Assembly: GCA_002299195.1 (NCBI GenBank)
Contig: DBOA01000025.1
Location: forward strand, 793-7,650
DNA: 6,858 nucleotides
Reading direction: 5' to 3'
Source: Sphingomonadales bacterium UBA658
GTDB lineage: Bacteria > Pseudomonadota > Alphaproteobacteria > Sphingomonadales > Sphingomonadaceae
Below, in pieces: positions 6,306 to 6,858 of this stretch. The notes under the pieces were generated by a model that saw nothing but the letters and a program-made list of their open reading frames with translations, was not told where the DNA came from and made no database searches. The translations under genes were made by a program, and so were the position numbers. The number at the start of each line of letters is the position of its first letter. Within the stretch, counting starts at the first letter, position 1.

Positions 6306-6858
6306 CCGCGATTGTCGCCGTCGATATCGGCGGAACCCACGCGCGCTTTGCGCTTGCTGAAGTGGATGCGGGCAAGGTGATTAAACTGGGCGAGGCGGTA
6401 ACGCTGAAAACAGCGGAGCATGCCAGTTTCCAAACCGCATGGCAGGAATTCCAGCGGATGAACGGAGCGCCGCTTCCGCGGGCAACCGCCATCGCCATTG
6501 CAGGGCCCGTTGATGCTGATGTCATTAAGCTCACCAACAATCCGTGGATCATCCGCCGGTCGATGGTCTGTGAAAAGCTGAATGTCGATAGCTTCGTGAT
6601 CGTTAATGATTTCGGCGCTGTTGGCCATGCGGTTGCGCAAGCGGGGCCAGAACATTTCCACCATTTGACGGGCCCTGCGCAGGCGTTTGCGCCCGAAGGC
6701 GCGCTGAGCATCATTGGCCCCGGAACCGGTCTCGGCGTCGCGCATGTTAGCCGAACAGGCGGTGCCTATCATGTGCAGGCGACCGAAGGCGGGCATATCG
6801 ATTTCGCGCCGCTCGATGCCATTGAAGATGCCGTGTTGGCGCGCTTGCGCAAACGCTA
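6302..6858 (+). CDS. glk: Glucokinase, ROK-independent bacterial Glk type (3' end missing)
   Basis: Glk phosphorylates glucose with ATP to glucose 6-phosphate, supplying the substrate for Zwf in cells without a glucose phosphotransferase system. The window end cuts the gene after 185 codons of an expected 320 or so. Visible motifs are the phosphate-1 loop VDIGGTHARFAL (7-18), IAIAGPV, the sugar-contact NNPW, VNDFGAV with the catalytic-base Asp D103, the second phosphate motif GPGTGLG (139-145), and EGGHIDFAP with glucose-binding E162 and H165. EGGHIDFAP marks the E. coli Glk family and not the ROK type, which carries a zinc-binding cysteine motif. The ATG overlaps the edd stop (ATGA). AGGG at 6296-6299 lies only 2 bases from the start, too close for a normal ribosome-binding site, so translation probably depends on reinitiation after edd. 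The last substrate-binding Glu and the C-terminal part lie outside the window. Confidence 0.95.
   Translation, partial: MTAIVAVDIGGTHARFALAEVDAGKVIKLGEAVTLKTAEHASFQTAWQEFQRMNGAPLPRATAIAIAGPVDADVIKLTNNPWIIRRSMVCEKLNVDSFVIVNDFGAVGHAVAQAGPEHFHHLTGPAQAFAPEGALSIIGPGTGLGVAHVSRTGGAYHVQATEGGHIDFAPLDAIEDAVLARLRKR

Noticed and set aside
5992..6714. Reverse-strand open frame spanning the edd-glk junction
   Set aside because: Low-complexity translation with no motif, antisense to two well-supported genes with an ATGA overlap.

Overview
The window looks like chromosomal DNA from an alphaproteobacterium of the order Sphingomonadales. Base composition is moderately GC-rich with GC-ending codons. The zwf-edd-glk gene order matches the Entner-Doudoroff (ED) operon of Zymomonas mobilis. 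Both the glucose-6-phosphate dehydrogenase (GATGDLSRRMLLPSLY near the N-terminus, with Met where many G6PDHs have Lys) and the dehydratase closely resemble the Zymomonas proteins as I remember them. All genes lie on the + strand; long reverse-strand frames are codon-bias shadows.

Region A (1-2942) holds two translationally coupled genes. The first (1-1911, cut at its 5' side by the window edge) encodes a single-chain fusion of the alpha and beta subunits of a thiamine-diphosphate-dependent 2-oxoacid dehydrogenase E1. Its stop overlaps, as ATGA, the start of a FabD-fold acyltransferase (1908-2942). That protein keeps the catalytic Ser (S98), His (H213) and a conserved Gln (Q266), but has Met (M123) where FabD has the malonate-binding Arg. 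The likely theme is oxidative decarboxylation of a 2-oxoacid followed by transfer of the resulting acyl group, but the substrate and the acceptor are unknown. This pair is the least explained part of the window.

Region B (2943-3043) is a 101-base intergenic stretch that can form three successive hairpins. The last ends two bases before the Shine-Dalgarno sequence of zwf. I saw no convincing -35/-10 pair.

Region C (3044-6858) is a tight ED operon: zwf (glucose-6-phosphate dehydrogenase), edd (6-phosphogluconate dehydratase) and glk (glucokinase, cut by the window end). zwf and edd overlap by 8 bases, edd and glk by 4. Together Glk, Zwf and Edd take glucose to 2-keto-3-deoxy-6-phosphogluconate. 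The lactonase (pgl) and aldolase (eda) are not in the window. No mobile element, CRISPR array, tRNA or rRNA was seen.
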